The notes beneath the pieces are model-generated. The model did not search any database. It saw only the letters and a list, made by a program, of their open reading frames with translations, and was not told the origin of the DNA. Below, in pieces: positions 25,311 to 34,402 of a stretch of DNA of 64,000 nt (positions are counted from its first letter, which is position 1; every line of letters starts with the position of its first letter). The translations under genes were made by a program, and so were the position numbers. Source of the DNA: Agrobacterium tumefaciens_K (GTDB lineage Bacteria; Pseudomonadota; Alphaproteobacteria; Rhizobiales; Rhizobiaceae); NCBI RefSeq assembly GCF_031801495.1, contig NZ_JAOEGC010000001.1, positions 1,178,001 through 1,242,000 on the forward strand, written 5' to 3'.

Positions 25311-26935
25311 CTGAAGGAAAGCTTCTCAGCGTCCGCAATCTTTCGCTGGAAATCGTCCGTCGCGACGTCGGTGTGGTGAAGGACGTCAGCTTCGATGTTG
25401 AGCCGGGAGAAATCTTTGGCATCGTCGGCGAAAGCGGTTCGGGCAAATCCCTTGCGACGCGAGCGATTGTCTCGCTATTGCCGCCCGTCATCCGCAAGAC
25501 GGCGGGTACGGTCAGTTTCAAGGGCCGCGACATCACCGCCATCAGCGAAAAGGACCTGCGCACGCTGCGTGGTGCGGAGATCGGATTGGTCTTTCAGGAG
25601 CCCATGACCTCGCTGAACCCTTCCATGACCATCGGACGGCAGCTCGAAGAGGGGCTTGCGCTGCACACGCAGGATCAAGCTTCCACGAGGCGCGAGAAAA
25701 TCCTGTCCATGCTACAACGTGTCGGCATTCGCGATCCTGAGAGGGCGCTGACTTCTTATCCGCACGAATTCTCCGGGGGCATGCGCCAGCGCATCATGCT
25801 GGCATCCGTCATGCTTCTGAAACCGGCATTGCTCATTGCCGATGAGCCGACGACGGCACTGGACGCCGTCATTCAGCGTGACGTCATGGAACTGATGGTG
25901 GAACTGACGAAGGCGGAGGGCACGGCAGTCCTTCTCATCAGCCATGACCTGCCGATGGTGGCGCGCTACACCGACCGCATCGTCGTGATGGAAAAGGGCT
26001 CCATCGTTGAAGCGGGTACGACGGAACAGATATTGGAACGGCCGCAGCACCCTTACACGCGCAAGCTTCTATCATCCTTGCCCGTGCGCGGTGAGGTGCG
26101 GTCCATCGATACCACTTCGGCTCCGATGATTTCGGCCCGCAATATCATCGTGGATTATCCCGGACGAAAATCGTTTCTCAAGAAGGGTGAGCCAAAACGT
26201 GCATTGCACGGTGTCTCAATTGACATTCATGAAGGCGAAGTCGTGGCTCTGGTCGGTGGTTCCGGTTCCGGCAAGACGACCTTGGGGCGAACCATCGCCG
26301 GACTTGTCGAGGAAACCGAGGGCGAGGTTCTTTTTCAGGGCCGCACGCGTGATCAGGACTGGCGCGACTATCGCCTGAATTGCCAGATGGTTTTTCAGGA
26401 TCCCTATTCCTCGCTCGATCCTCGCATGACGATACTTGCTCTTGTTGAAGAGGCGCTGCGTCTGGTTCCCGGAATCGACAGAGTTGCCAAGATGAAGCGC
26501 GCTTACGAAACGCTAGAAGAGGTCGGTCTCAGCGCCGATTTCGCACTTCGTTACCCGCATGAGCTTTCGGGCGGCCAGCGGCAGAGAGTGGCCATTGCCA
26601 GAGCGATTGCGCGCAGACCGCGCTTTCTCATTGCCGACGAGCCTGTCTCGGCGCTGGACGTGACTGTTCGGGCACAGGTGCTCTCGCTCTTTTCTGATTT
26701 GCAGAAACGATATGGCTTTTCCTGTTTGTTCATCAGCCACGATCTTGGCGTGGTCGAACAGGTGGCTGATCGCGTCATCGTCATGCAGGACGGCAGGATC
26801 ATCGAGGAGGGCGACCGCAACACCATCTTCGACACGCCTAAGGAGGCCTACACGCGGCGTCTTCTCTCGGCAATTCCCGCGCTCGATCTTAACGAGACCG
26901 GCGGCGTGAAACTCAAATGGCGCTTGGAGGCGTGA
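25307..26935 (+). CDS. Peptide ABC transporter ATPase, fused DppD-DppF
   Basis: This 542-residue protein carries two full ATPase domains. The first has Walker A GESGSGKS (about residues 44-51), signature SGGMRQR and Walker B LLIADEPTTALD. The second, after about residue 270, has GGSGSGKTT, LSGGQRQRVAIARA and LIADEPVSALD. An oligopeptide-type C-terminal motif (QHPYTRKLLSSLP) ends the first half. The fused form replaces two separate genes and is common in Rhizobiaceae. It powers the two permeases upstream. Confidence 0.93.
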   Translation: MTEGKLLSVRNLSLEIVRRDVGVVKDVSFDVEPGEIFGIVGESGSGKSLATRAIVSLLPPVIRKTAGTVSFKGRDITAISEKDLRTLRGAEIGLVFQEPMTSLNPSMTIGRQLEEGLALHTQDQASTRREKILSMLQRVGIRDPERALTSYPHEFSGGMRQRIMLASVMLLKPALLIADEPTTALDAVIQRDVMELMVELTKAEGTAVLLISHDLPMVARYTDRIVVMEKGSIVEAGTTEQILERPQHPYTRKLLSSLPVRGEVRSIDTTSAPMISARNIIVDYPGRKSFLKKGEPKRALHGVSIDIHEGEVVALVGGSGSGKTTLGRTIAGLVEETEGEVLFQGRTRDQDWRDYRLNCQMVFQDPYSSLDPRMTILALVEEALRLVPGIDRVAKMKRAYETLEEVGLSADFALRYPHELSGGQRQRVAIARAIARRPRFLIADEPVSALDVTVRAQVLSLFSDLQKRYGFSCLFISHDLGVVEQVADRVIVMQDGRIIEEGDRNTIFDTPKEAYTRRLLSAIPALDLNETGGVKLKWRLEA

Positions 26936-26937
26936 CG

Positions 26938-27813
26938 ATGAATACAGCACCCATGACATCCGGTAAGCTCGGATCAACCGCCGGGAGGCTGAACGCGATT
27001 TGCGATGCTCAGCCATTCGTCACACGCTTCAGCATCAAGAACCTGCGTAATGGCGACGTTTTTGAGCGTGGCGCGAATGAGGAGACGCCCTCGGCGAGCA
27101 CACGCAAGACTTCGATCATGATGGCAGCGCTGAAAGCCGTGCATGAAGGCAGGCTCAATCTCGATGAGCAGATTGTCTACGAGGCGCGTTTTGCCGAAGA
27201 AGTCGCAAGCGGGATGTTTCGCTATCTGACGCCTGGAATCGTGATTTCGCTTCGCGACGCCATTACCGGCATGATGGTTCTTTCCGACAATGTCTGCACC
27301 AAGATGGTCTTCGAGCGCCTGACGCTGGAAGAAGTGGACAGCTATTGCAAGTCAATCGGCTTGGAAGGCACGCATCATCGCTTTCTGATCCCGCCGCTTG
27401 CTCTTTCTCCTGATCATTCGCTGAAGTCCGTTACGACGACAACGGCACGCGACCAGATGTTCCTGCTCCAGTCCATTCTTGATGCTCAGGGGTCCGAAGA
27501 GGCTTCCAGTCGACTGGGCGTTTCTCAGGAATTGAGCGCCTACGCGTTGCAGACGCTAAAAAACCAGATTCTGCGATACGCCATCCCCTCGCGTCTGCCG
27601 TTCGGCACGATCGTCGCCCATAAGGGGGGGACGGGTAAGCGAGGACGGATGAATGCAGGTATCGTCTACAGCGACAGTAAGCCGCTCTACATCATCACCG
27701 CTTTTACGGATCAGGTGCCACAGGAAATGCCGGATGGAACGCCGGGCTACACCATGTCTCTCGAAACAATCGGACGCCTTTCGCGCATCTGCTGGGATGA
27801 TTTTCGAGCCTGA
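26938..27813 (+). CDS. Class A beta-lactamase-fold serine hydrolase, no signal peptide
   Basis: The ATG at 26938 follows GGAGG by seven bases and gives 291 residues. Class A landmarks are present: nucleophile Ser54 in STRK (SxxK, Lys57), Ser116-Asp-Asn118 (SDN) and Lys229-GGTG (KTG-like). The omega loop lacks an ExxLN motif, so the deacylating Glu166 of true beta-lactamases seems absent. There is also no export signal. A cytoplasmic amidase, peptidase or esterase acting on the imported peptide-like compound is a better guess than antibiotic resistance. It sits inside the ABC operon, between the ATPase and the binding protein, two bases after the ATPase stop. Confidence 0.8.
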   Translation: MNTAPMTSGKLGSTAGRLNAICDAQPFVTRFSIKNLRNGDVFERGANEETPSASTRKTSIMMAALKAVHEGRLNLDEQIVYEARFAEEVASGMFRYLTPGIVISLRDAITGMMVLSDNVCTKMVFERLTLEEVDSYCKSIGLEGTHHRFLIPPLALSPDHSLKSVTTTTARDQMFLLQSILDAQGSEEASSRLGVSQELSAYALQTLKNQILRYAIPSRLPFGTIVAHKGGTGKRGRMNAGIVYSDSKPLYIITAFTDQVPQEMPDGTPGYTMSLETIGRLSRICWDDFRA

Positions 27814-27851
27814 CCAAACAGCATCAAATTTACAAAAACAGAGGGTAGAAC

Positions 27852-29393
27852 ATGAAAAGCTTACTTTTTGCCGGAACCATACTGATGGCGCTTTCGGGCG
27901 TGACGCAAGCGCGAGATATCGTCATTGCGCAAAGCTCAGACCTGCGAAGCAACATTCCCGGCGTGAACCGCGATGGCAATACGGACGGCGTTATTCTGCA
28001 TATTGTGGAAGGGCTTGTGGGTTATGCCAATAACGGAGAGGTAAAGCCTCTGCTGGCAGAAAGCGTGGAGACGTCAAGCGATGGCCTGACCTACACCTTC
28101 AAGCTTCGCCAGAACGCCAAGTTCCATAACGGCACGCCACTGACCGCAGATGACGTGGTGTGGAACTGGAACCGGTACATGGACCCCGCCACGAAATGGA
28201 CCTGCATCAAGGATTTCGACGGCGGTACAGTGAAGGTGACAGCTATCAAGGCCGTCGATGCGCAAACCGTCACCATGTCGCTCGACAAGCCCTCTGCCGT
28301 TTTCCTCGGCCTGATGGCGCGACCTGAATGCGGCTACACCGGCATGATTTCGAAGGATTCGCTGAAGGCTGACGGTGCGTTCGACAAGCCAATCGGCACT
28401 GGACCGTTCAAGTGGGACGAGTGGAAGAAGGGCGAATACATCCATCTGTCCAAGTTCGATGATTACCAGTCTCCGGCAAATGATGGCAAACCGGATGGCA
28501 TGGTCGGCTCAAAGCGACCGCTGGTAGATGGTATCAAATTCATGGTCATTCCCGACGCATCGACCGTAAAGGCCGGTCTGCAATCGGGCGTTCTCGATAC
28601 GGCGGAAATCTCGCCTGACCTCATTCCCGAGTTCGAAAAGAGCGAAAAAGCCAAGGTCATCATTTCCCAGAACAACGGAAAAAACCTTTTCTACATCCAG
28701 ACACGCGACCCTGTAATGAGCAAGCCGGGCGTCCGCCGTGCAATGGCGATGGCGCTCGATATGGATGAACTCGTCGCTGCTGCCTCCAACGGCACCGGAA
28801 AAGCTAACGGCTCCATGGTGGCGTCGGACTCGATCTACTTCAGCGAGACCCAGAAAAAGCGCCTTCCCTACGATCTGGATGCGGCAAAAAAGGAGCTCGA
28901 AGCCTCCGGATATAAGGGTGAGCAGATCAACATCATCGCCAACAAGCGCGGCAATGTTCCCAGCTTCCCGGCAGCCGTTATAGCTCAGGCCATGTTGCAG
29001 CAAATCGGCCTGAACGTGCAGATCGAGGTTCTGGATTATGCGACGCAGGTGGACCGCCGCCGCTCCGGTAACTACCAGATCATATCGCAATCCGTCGCAC
29101 CGCGTCTCGATCCTGCTTTGATGTACAGCTTCTATGTGGGCGATAAGGACAAAAATGCCTCGCTCATGTGGGAGAACCCCAAGGCAATCGAATTGATGAA
29201 GGCCGCCTATGCGGAAATCGATCAGCAGAAGCGTCAGGCGATTTTCGACCAATTCCACGAACTCATGATGCAGGATATGCCGGGCATCTTCCTCTACGAC
29301 ATGATCGACGTTTGGGGCGCAACCAAGTCCCTTGAGGGGCAGCCAGTCTGGCAATCCAATGCTCGGCTTTGGGAAGTGTCGGTCGGCAAATAA
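27852..29393 (+). CDS. Periplasmic peptide-binding protein (SBP family 5)
   Basis: This 513-residue solute-binding protein has a Sec signal peptide (KSLLFAGTILMALSGVTQA). The family-5 signature follows, with FKLRQNAKFHNGTPLTADDVVWNW at about 85-108, cited here by its key FHNGTPLTADDV core. It delivers di/oligopeptides, opines or similar compounds to the permease pair. It follows the beta-lactamase-fold gene by 38 bases. A strong hairpin lies just after its stop, which may raise its message level over the next gene. Confidence 0.92.
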   Translation: MKSLLFAGTILMALSGVTQARDIVIAQSSDLRSNIPGVNRDGNTDGVILHIVEGLVGYANNGEVKPLLAESVETSSDGLTYTFKLRQNAKFHNGTPLTADDVVWNWNRYMDPATKWTCIKDFDGGTVKVTAIKAVDAQTVTMSLDKPSAVFLGLMARPECGYTGMISKDSLKADGAFDKPIGTGPFKWDEWKKGEYIHLSKFDDYQSPANDGKPDGMVGSKRPLVDGIKFMVIPDASTVKAGLQSGVLDTAEISPDLIPEFEKSEKAKVIISQNNGKNLFYIQTRDPVMSKPGVRRAMAMALDMDELVAAASNGTGKANGSMVASDSIYFSETQKKRLPYDLDAAKKELEASGYKGEQINIIANKRGNVPSFPAAVIAQAMLQQIGLNVQIEVLDYATQVDRRRSGNYQIISQSVAPRLDPALMYSFYVGDKDKNASLMWENPKAIELMKAAYAEIDQQKRQAIFDQFHELMMQDMPGIFLYDMIDVWGATKSLEGQPVWQSNARLWEVSVGK

Positions 29394-29403
29394 TCCAGTC
29401 ATC

Positions 29404-29429
29404 AGGCACCGCGGATAAGCGGTGCCTTT
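29404..29429 (+). terminator. Terminator-like hairpin inside the peptide operon
   Basis: Perfect nine-base arms AGGCACCGC and GCGGTGCCT with loop GGATAA are followed by TT. It lies between the binding-protein gene and the M20 hydrolase gene. The short U run suggests partial termination or 3' protection of the upstream message. Confidence 0.6.
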
Positions 29430-29497
29430 CATACGCCAAAGAAGCCTCTGCCATCATCGATGCGCAGTGCGGGTTTCGCTTTGTCTCGAGGAACAGC

Positions 29498-30952
29498 ATG
29501 CCAGATCAATCAGCCCTGAAATCACTGACGCAATCAATCGACGGTCTAGCGCCCGATTTCACCTCGCTCAGCGACCAGATATGGGAGTTGGCGGAGTTGA
29601 AATATGATGAGTTCAAGTCGGCTGAACTTCTTGTAAACATGCTGAAGCAGCATGGATTTGCCGTTGAAGAAGGCATTGCGGGGATGGCAACCGCGTTTGT
29701 CGGCGAGTATGGCAGCGGCAGGCCGGTCATTGCATTTCTTGGCGAGTATGATGCTCTGGCAGGGATGAGCCAGCTCGCGGACATGGATGAACAACGTGAG
29801 GGCGAGCCCGGTGCCAGCGGCCACGGCTGCGGCCACAACCTTCTGGGGGCGGGCTCTCTGCTGGCCGCTATTTCGCTGGCAAAGCATCTGGAAGCCAACG
29901 GTCTGCCGGGCACTATCAGATATTATGGTTGCCCCGGGGAAGAGGGCGGTTCCGGCAAAACCTTCATGGTGCGCGCGGGTGCATTCGACAATGTGGACGC
30001 TGCGCTCACTTGGCACCCAGCGCCGTTCAATGGCGTCAGATCGACAAGCAATCTCGCAGTGCTTGAATATTACTATCGGTTCAAGGGCACAGCCGCGCAC
30101 GCGGCCAACGCGGCCCATCTCGGTCGGTCTGCCCTTGATGCCGTCGAACTGATGAATGTCGGTGTGAATTTTTTGCGGGAACACATGCCGCAGGATTGCC
30201 GCGTACATTACGCTATCACCGATGCTGGTGGACGCGCCGCGAACGTTGTTCAATCAAAGGCAGAGGTGCTTTATCTCGTTCGCGCGCCGGAGATGTCGCA
30301 GGCACTGGCACTGGCGGAGCGCGTGCATCAGGTCGCTCGCGGCGCGGCAATGATGACAGGAACTGAGGTCGAGATCGTGTTCGACACCGCCGCCACCAAC
30401 CTGCTGCCAAACCTCACACTCGAAAATGCCATCCACGAAAATCTGGTGGCCATAGGGCCGGTTTCGTTCGATGAGGCCGATATAGATTTTGCCCGTAAAA
30501 TCCAGGCGACCTTTACGCAGGAAGCGATCAAAAGCAGCATTAAACTCTACCAAATTAAAGACGATGTCTTCTCCAACGAAAAGATCGATGGATCTACGCC
30601 TCTGCACACGGGCCTGCGCGCATTCGAAGGGCATTCCCATTTCCGGGCAGGATCTACCGACGTCGGCGACGTGAGCCGCGTTACCCCGACAGCACAGTGC
30701 TGGGCTCCAGCCTGGGCAATCGGAACCAATCCTCATACGTGGCAGGTGGTCGCACAGGGAAGAAGCGCTGCTGCTCATAAAGCAATGGTGCACGCCGCGA
30801 AAGCTTTGGCCTCAACAGGTCTCGATTTGGCCACCTCACCAGACCTTTTAGCGAGAGCAAAGGACGAGTGGCAAACCGCCGTGCAAAGTGAGCCTTATGT
30901 TTGTCCAATCCCTAGCCATATTATGCCGGGTACCCACTTGTCGAATAAATAG
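29498..30952 (+). CDS. M20-family amidohydrolase (AbgB/indole-acetyl-amide hydrolase type)
   Basis: The start at 29498 follows AGGA and gives 484 residues beginning MPDQSALKSLTQSIDG. An upstream frame to 29369 overlaps the binding-protein gene. Metal-site landmarks of M20D amidases are HGCGHNLLG (about residues 109-117), PGEEGGSGK with the catalytic Glu, and TWHPAPFNGV. AbgB relatives cleave p-aminobenzoyl-glutamate or other N-acyl amino acids. As last gene of the cassette it would hydrolyse the imported amide in the cytoplasm. It is separated from the transporter by a hairpin. Confidence 0.87.
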   Translation: MPDQSALKSLTQSIDGLAPDFTSLSDQIWELAELKYDEFKSAELLVNMLKQHGFAVEEGIAGMATAFVGEYGSGRPVIAFLGEYDALAGMSQLADMDEQREGEPGASGHGCGHNLLGAGSLLAAISLAKHLEANGLPGTIRYYGCPGEEGGSGKTFMVRAGAFDNVDAALTWHPAPFNGVRSTSNLAVLEYYYRFKGTAAHAANAAHLGRSALDAVELMNVGVNFLREHMPQDCRVHYAITDAGGRAANVVQSKAEVLYLVRAPEMSQALALAERVHQVARGAAMMTGTEVEIVFDTAATNLLPNLTLENAIHENLVAIGPVSFDEADIDFARKIQATFTQEAIKSSIKLYQIKDDVFSNEKIDGSTPLHTGLRAFEGHSHFRAGSTDVGDVSRVTPTAQCWAPAWAIGTNPHTWQVVAQGRSAAAHKAMVHAAKALASTGLDLATSPDLLARAKDEWQTAVQSEPYVCPIPSHIMPGTHLSNK

Positions 30953-31566
30953 GACCCGTCAAAGTATTGGGTTTGTTGAGCCCATGATGTCCGCAAATGA
31001 ACAGGCTCGAGCGCGTCGCGGTGAAAAGGTACAAGAGCCGCGTTTGAGGATGCGCCAGCCTGCCGAGGTGCGAAGCCGACAAGCGCTTCGGCATCATCTG
31101 GATACAGGTTTTTCTAGCTCCTTGAACCCGTGCTATATCTTTTACCTGACCACTATAATCCGTTGCCGTCATCGCCAGAGGGTCCCCAGCCAATTTTCCT
31201 AGCGGCCTTCGAACGCGACGGATGGCTCAGTGAACCTGCGGAACATTGCCGAAGTTATTGAGAAGACACCACTTTTCCGAGGGGGAGGTGATCACCGTCA
31301 TAGATCGAAAACTTGGTCAAAAATTACTTTCCTGGGGGGCTTGTATTCTCACATTATTTTAATGACTTAGAGAAAAAACCTTTGTTTTCCTTATCTTTCC
31401 CCATCGCGAGCGACCGTGGATGCCACCTTTGTGCCCCGGCTTTGGGCATCAGTCAACAGCACGGTCGAGCGGCAATAATTTCCGCTTACTGGGCGGAAAT
31501 TATGCGGCAGAATAGAGGACGTTGGAAATTGAAGACGGGAAAACAAATCCCATCGTGACACGCCTT
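30953..31566. other. Gap between cassettes containing repeat copy C
   Basis: There is no supported gene in these 614 bases. The first 230 bases carry a short hairpin (TGGGTT/AGCCCA near 30968) and nothing else I recognise. Repeat copy C fills 31181-31488. The remaining bases separate it from the convergent CMD-cupin gene. Confidence 0.4.
31181..31488 (+). repeat. tRNA-Gln-associated structured repeat, copy C
   Basis: This 308-base unit is homologous along its whole length to copy D (36635-36941). It starts with GGTCCCCAGCCAATTTT, an inverted tRNA-Gln 3' end, and shares GAAGTTATTGAGAAGAC. It has a second tRNA-like segment (TCCTGGGGGGCTTGTATTC, 31331-31349) and ends in the core at 31398-31488. 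Hairpin 1 pairs GATGCC (31420-31425) with GGCATC (31446-31451). Hairpin 2 pairs GAGCGG with CCGCTT. It forms the left border of the CMD/hydrolase/MFS cassette. Confidence 0.75.
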
Positions 31567-32760
31567 TCAATCAGCGAGCGAACCTTTTTCGTATTCCTCG
31601 TCTGACACCTTCTCCATCCATGTCACGGAACTTCCGTTGATCGCCTCGGCCACGGCGAAGTGCGCCATCGCTTCGGTACTTACCGCTCCGTGCCAGTGTC
31701 GGACATGGGGTGGAATCCAAACTACGTCTCCCGGCCCAACCGTCCGGATCTCTTCGCCCTCCCTCTGCACCCAGCCCCGGCCGCTCACGATGAACAGCGT
31801 CTGACCGAGGGGATGGGTGTGCCAGGCGGTACGAGCGCCTGCCTCGAAGGAGACCGTCGCGCCGCCGACGCGGGCCGGCGCTTCGGCCTGGTAAAGTCCC
31901 GAGATTTCCACCTGTCCGGAGAAATATTGTAGGGGCCCCGGCGTCCTGCCGTTGCCCGCCTGGGTGATCTCGATGTCCTGCTGCGGTGTAGTCATAGTGT
32001 TTTCCTTCCTTTTCTCAAAGACATGCTTGAGCACGGGCACGGCGGACATGGCTCGGGGCCATCCTGCGTAGAAGGCGATATGGCTCAGGACTTCGGAGGT
32101 CTCCGTGGCCGTCAGTCCATTGTCCATGGCGCGGTTGGCATGGAAGGGCAGTTGTTCGGGCTGCCCGGTGGCGATCAGCGCCGACAGGGTCACGAGGCTC
32201 CGGTCACGCGCCGAAAGATCCGGTCGCCGCCACAGGTCGCCGAACAGAACGCGATTGGTGAGATCGGAAAGTACCGCCGCCGTTGGCGCGACGGTCGTGT
32301 CGACGATGGCCTTGCGGGCAGCCTCGGCCGTGGCCTCTAGTTCCATGCGTGCGTCTTCGCTGTTCCGGACGGCTCCGATCTGTCGAGCATCAAAGACCTT
32401 CTTCGTCTCCTCGACCGCGAAGATGGCATTCGGCCAGCCGGAATAGAAGGCGAGCTGGGTGATGAGCTCGCCGATCTCCGCAGGCTTTACTCCGTTGTCG
32501 AGGGCGCGGTCGACATGTGCCGCGATCTGCGCCGTTTTCCCGGTAGAAACGATTGCCGAGACCGTGACGAGGCTGCGGTCGCGCGGGGCGAGTTCCTTTC
32601 GTTCCCAGACCTCGCCGAACAGGACCTCGTCCGTGAAGTGGCCGAGGCCGGGTGCAACGTCGTATACAGCCGCCGGAGCTATCTTGCGGCGTTCTTCCTG
32701 GGCTTCGACGCTTGTCGCGGCGATCGCCGAGATGGCGATCGATGCTGCGATGTTCTTCAT
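31567..32760 (-). CDS. Exported CMD-CMD-cupin fusion protein
   Basis: The start at 32760 follows AGAGGAAT and gives 397 residues, opening with a Sec signal (KNIAASIAISAIAATSVEA). Two carboxymuconolactone-decarboxylase-like domains follow, each with ELAPRDRSLVT/LSARDRSLVTLS and HVDRALDNG/HANRAMDNG segments. After about residue 256 a cupin domain begins (WHTHPLGQTLFIVSGRGWVQ, then HVRHWHG as metal ligands). CMD and cupin proteins are usually separate neighbouring genes. An internal ATG at 31995 with a preceding AAGGAAGG could still start the cupin alone. CMD proteins are AhpD-like; the two CMD repeats show no CxxC pair that I can find, so a redox role is doubtful. Confidence 0.82.
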   Translation of the reverse strand: MKNIAASIAISAIAATSVEAQEERRKIAPAAVYDVAPGLGHFTDEVLFGEVWERKELAPRDRSLVTVSAIVSTGKTAQIAAHVDRALDNGVKPAEIGELITQLAFYSGWPNAIFAVEETKKVFDARQIGAVRNSEDARMELEATAEAARKAIVDTTVAPTAAVLSDLTNRVLFGDLWRRPDLSARDRSLVTLSALIATGQPEQLPFHANRAMDNGLTATETSEVLSHIAFYAGWPRAMSAVPVLKHVFEKRKENTMTTPQQDIEITQAGNGRTPGPLQYFSGQVEISGLYQAEAPARVGGATVSFEAGARTAWHTHPLGQTLFIVSGRGWVQREGEEIRTVGPGDVVWIPPHVRHWHGAVSTEAMAHFAVAEAINGSSVTWMEKVSDEEYEKGSLAD

Positions 32761-32821
32761 CTTCAATTCCTCTCGAAACAACGGCGTCGTCACGGTCGGT
32801 CGACGACGCCGGAAGCCTTCG

Positions 32822-33901
32822 TCATGCCAGGTGCTGTCCGAAAAAGTCCGACATGCGGTCGAAGGGAATCTTGTCCATTCGGTCGTAGAGATCGGTATGG
32901 CTAGCGCCGGGGATGATCATCAGCTCCTTCGGCTCCGCGGCCGCTGCGAAGGCCGTCTCGGAAAAGTAGCGCGAATGGGCCTTCTCGCCGTGGACAAGCA
33001 GGATCGGCCGCGGCGAGATTTCCACGATGTAGGTCAGGATCGGCATGTTCATGAACGACAGCGGGGTCGTCTGCGACCACGAATTACCGGAGTTGACGGC
33101 GCGGGGATGATAGCCGCGCGGCGTCATGTAGTAGTCGTGGTAGTCGACGAGGAACTGCGCTTCGCCGCCCTGGAGCTCGTTGTAAGGAGGCTGATAGGCG
33201 GGGCTGCCTTTCTCCGCATCGGTCCAGCGCTGCCGGCTCATCTGGTCCAGCGCCTTCGTCCTCTGTTCGAGCGTCACGCTGTCGTTGTAGCCCTTCGACA
33301 TGACGCGGGTCATGTCGTACATGGTGCTCGCGACGACGGCCTTGACCCGCTTGTCGACAGCGGCGGCGTTCAGGGCCATGCCGCCCCAGCCGCAGATGCC
33401 GATCATGCCGATGCGCTCGCGGTCGACGAAGGACTGGAGGCCGATGAAGTCCACGGCTGCGCTGAAGTCTTCCGTATTGACGTCGGGGGAGGCGATGTTG
33501 CGGGGTTCGCCGCCGCTTTCACCGGTATAGGATCCGTCGAATGCGAGCGTCGCGAAACCACGCTCGGCCATCGTCTGGGCGTAGAGGCCGGAAGACTGCT
33601 CCTTCACGGCGCCGAACGGTCCGCCGACGACGAGTGCTGCAAGCCTGCCGCTTCCCCGTTCTTTCGGAAGATAGAGATCGCCCGACAGCGTGATCCCGTA
33701 CCGGTTCTTGAACGAGACCTTCTGGTGGTCGACCTTGTCGCTCTTCGGGAACACCTTGTCCCACGAGCTCGTCTGGGCGAGCGCCTGGGTTGCGGCAGCC
33801 GCTGGAATAACGCCGAGTGCTGCGACGGCGACGCCTGTCGCCTTCATCAGGCTACGCCGGCCGGCGTCGAATCCTTCGGTATTATCGGTCTTCCTGGTCA
33901 T
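32822..33901 (-). CDS. Tat-exported alpha/beta hydrolase
   Basis: This 359-residue protein starts with a twin-arginine signal (GRRSLMKATGVAVAALGVIP, predicted cut after ALAQ). The hydrolase fold begins near residue 60 (YGITLSGDLYLPKE). The nucleophile elbow reads IGICGWGG, so a cysteine, as in dienelactone hydrolases, probably takes the place of serine. The late acid/base pair is plausible at HGEKAHSR and GASHTDLYDR. It lies between the CMD-cupin gene and the cyclophilin-like gene, all exported, so the cassette works mostly in the periplasm. Substrate unknown. Confidence 0.85.
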   Translation of the reverse strand: MTRKTDNTEGFDAGRRSLMKATGVAVAALGVIPAAAATQALAQTSSWDKVFPKSDKVDHQKVSFKNRYGITLSGDLYLPKERGSGRLAALVVGGPFGAVKEQSSGLYAQTMAERGFATLAFDGSYTGESGGEPRNIASPDVNTEDFSAAVDFIGLQSFVDRERIGMIGICGWGGMALNAAAVDKRVKAVVASTMYDMTRVMSKGYNDSVTLEQRTKALDQMSRQRWTDAEKGSPAYQPPYNELQGGEAQFLVDYHDYYMTPRGYHPRAVNSGNSWSQTTPLSFMNMPILTYIVEISPRPILLVHGEKAHSRYFSETAFAAAAEPKELMIIPGASHTDLYDRMDKIPFDRMSDFFGQHLA

Positions 33902-33931
33902 CGTGTGATCTCCTTAGATAGAGGTTTTGAC

Positions 33932-34402
33932 TTACTGGATGCGTTCGATGCGCAGCGGGAATTTCCCGCGGACATGCAGCGCTTCGTAGCCCTCGTCGAA
34001 GCGGCCGAGGCGCACGAGGCCCGGATGCTTGTAGTCGGCGTAGAACATCGCCAGATTGCCCCAGGGCATGTAGTAGCAGAGGTCGTATGGCCGCTCGTTC
34101 GAGAAGGGGCCGTGCCCGTCCACCGACAGTTTGCGCGGCAGGTAAGCGATCTTCTCGTTGGAGCCGAAGTCGTCGATCTCCAAGTCCAGCGGCAGCATCG
34201 AAGCAAAGTCGCGTGCCGACGTATTGTCGTAGAGGGTCGCGGTCATTGTGTGCGTGTCGAATATCAATCTGATCTTCACGTCCGTGCGCTCCTGGTTGTC
34301 AGGGCCGTTCTGGCCGAACACTCTTGTCGGTAGGATTGCGGCTGCTGCTGCGGCCGAGACGAGAAGACCGCGGCGGGTCGGACTTGTGCGCGGGACGCTC
34401 AT
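33932..34402 (-). CDS. Exported cyclophilin-like fold protein
   Basis: The start at 34402 is preceded by GAGGAGGT and overlaps the MFS stop (ATGA), giving 156 residues. A long frame reaching 35077 is only antisense to the transporter. Residues 1-30 are a Tat-like signal (PTRRGLLVSAAAAAAILPT). The rest matches the small cyclophilin-like domain of the DUF369/Cyclophil_like type (IRLIFDTHTMTATLYDN; ASMLPLDLEIDDFG; DLCYYMPWGNLAMFYADY). Such proteins are widespread beside redox enzymes, but their function is not known. Confidence 0.8.
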   Translation of the reverse strand: MSVPRTSPTRRGLLVSAAAAAAILPTRVFGQNGPDNQERTDVKIRLIFDTHTMTATLYDNTSARDFASMLPLDLEIDDFGSNEKIAYLPRKLSVDGHGPFSNERPYDLCYYMPWGNLAMFYADYKHPGLVRLGRFDEGYEALHVRGKFPLRIERIQ

